Source: Flavobacterium sp. LC2016-23 (GTDB lineage Bacteria; Bacteroidota; Bacteroidia; Flavobacteriales; Flavobacteriaceae). Taken from it: a stretch of DNA of 64,000 nucleotides. Below are positions 63,555 through 64,000 of this stretch, piece by piece. The stretch is taken from NCBI RefSeq assembly GCF_009674775.1, contig NZ_WKKE01000002.1, forward strand, positions 186,001 to 250,000. Reading direction: 5' to 3'. The notes beneath the pieces are model-generated. The model did no database searches, had not been told where the DNA came from, and was given only the letters and a program-made list of their open reading frames with translations. Each line of letters starts with the position of its first letter. Position 1 is the first letter of the stretch. The position numbers and the translations under genes were made by a program.

Positions 63555-64000
63555 CTAATATTCCTTCACATCATCAATTAAAAATGATTTCCCGGATTCG
63601 ATCACTTTGATGTCTCTTTTGTTGGTGGCTTTATATTGGGTATCTTTTATGATGACCTGAAAGATATATACATTTCCTTTAGCACTTATTAAGTCACATT
63701 TAGAAACCACAATTTTCCCCCAGTCATGGCCAGAGATTAGAAAACCATCATATCCGACCTGTTTTACATCATATTTCTTTTTCCATTTTTTATTGAACTG
63801 TTCTAACGTCAGGCTTTCTTCGCCCATATCGATATTCATCGCGTCGGATTTGTATTCGTTATAACTTTTTGTCGTTATGGAACTCATATCGGCAGATTCC
63901 TGTTTGAAGAAATTTTCAATAGCTTTTACGAGCCATTTTTTGGCCAGTTCACTTTTGTCGAAAGTCATTTCTTTAGGGCTGTCAATTACGGGCTGATGTA
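63555..64000 (-). CDS. Hypothetical protein, 5' end cut by window
   Basis: 148 codons of open frame reach the window edge without a stop (codons before the first Met at 63968 read HQPVIDSPKE), so the start may lie outside. The sequence is charged and mixed alpha/beta (LAKKWLVKAIENFFKQES, then YDGFLISGHDWGKIVVSKC). It looks like the C-terminal part of a larger protein. Family not recognised. Confidence 0.6.
   Translation of the reverse strand, partial: HQPVIDSPKEMTFDKSELAKKWLVKAIENFFKQESADMSSITTKSYNEYKSDAMNIDMGEESLTLEQFNKKWKKKYDVKQVGYDGFLISGHDWGKIVVSKCDLISAKGNVYIFQVIIKDTQYKATNKRDIKVIESGKSFLIDDVKEY

Overview
The window is chromosomal DNA of a Flavobacterium-like member of the Bacteroidota. The evidence is a Bacteroidota-type promoter pattern (TTTG about 19-20 bp before TAnnTTTG, seen complete before the tRNA-His gene and before purL), an extracellular nuclease with a type IX secretion C-terminal signal, a TonB-dependent-receptor-type barrel protein, bacillithiol and menaquinone genes, and many short intergenic inverted repeats of the kind common in flavobacterial genomes. 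All function calls rest on reading motifs and family resemblance by eye; no database search was run.

Layout. 1-5.4 kb: the end of a gene whose C-terminus looks TerD/MXAN_6230-like, then a three-gene RNA end-repair operon (Hen1 3'-terminal 2'-O-methyltransferase, RNA ligase, Pnkp1 kinase-phosphatase). 5.8-6.6 kb: tatD. 6.8-10.5 kb: a two-gene Hachiman-type antiphage module (HamA nuclease-like DUF1837 protein, HamB helicase), visibly AT-richer than its surroundings. 10.6-12.2 kb: two HTH regulators; the second lies behind a striking array of about three 55-bp palindromic tandem repeats. 12.25-15.1 kb: a secreted copper-enzyme operon (cupredoxin-like protein without obvious copper ligands, small Cys-rich secreted protein, tyrosinase). 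15.4-16.2 kb: a 38-codon remnant of a polyvalent-kinase-type gene and a parvulin-like protein. 16.3-20.7 kb: a SWIM/WGR protein pair with a 20-bp-period triple repeat upstream. 20.9-30.4 kb: acyl-CoA synthetase, a barrel receptor and purL. 31-35 kb: secreted endonuclease I and a beta-helix-like lipoprotein. 35.1-37.5 kb: menI-menF, bshB1, and tRNA-His. 38-50 kb: zinc peptidase, large hybrid histidine kinase, aldehyde dehydrogenase, RluA-type synthase, panB, SH3 protein, sdaA. 50-54 kb: CPA2 antiporter, a lipoprotein bracketed by a second copy of the antiporter tail, DUF2625 and VOC proteins. 54-64 kb: a run of minus-strand small enzymes (2H phosphoesterase, DUF1801 proteins, LOG, GNAT, lactonase, MBL hydrolase, serine-hydrolase-like protein, SnoaL, AraC regulator, NmrA-like reductase) ending in a gene cut by the window edge.

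The most notable content is the RNA repair operon next to the Hachiman module (RNA-break repair and phage defence about 1.4 kb apart, with tatD between), the unexplained 55-bp repeat array, the tyrosinase operon, and the dense set of interspersed repeats. In four clear cases the CTTTG-unit arrays read in the sense direction of the next gene. No prophage, IS transposase, CRISPR array or rRNA was seen.
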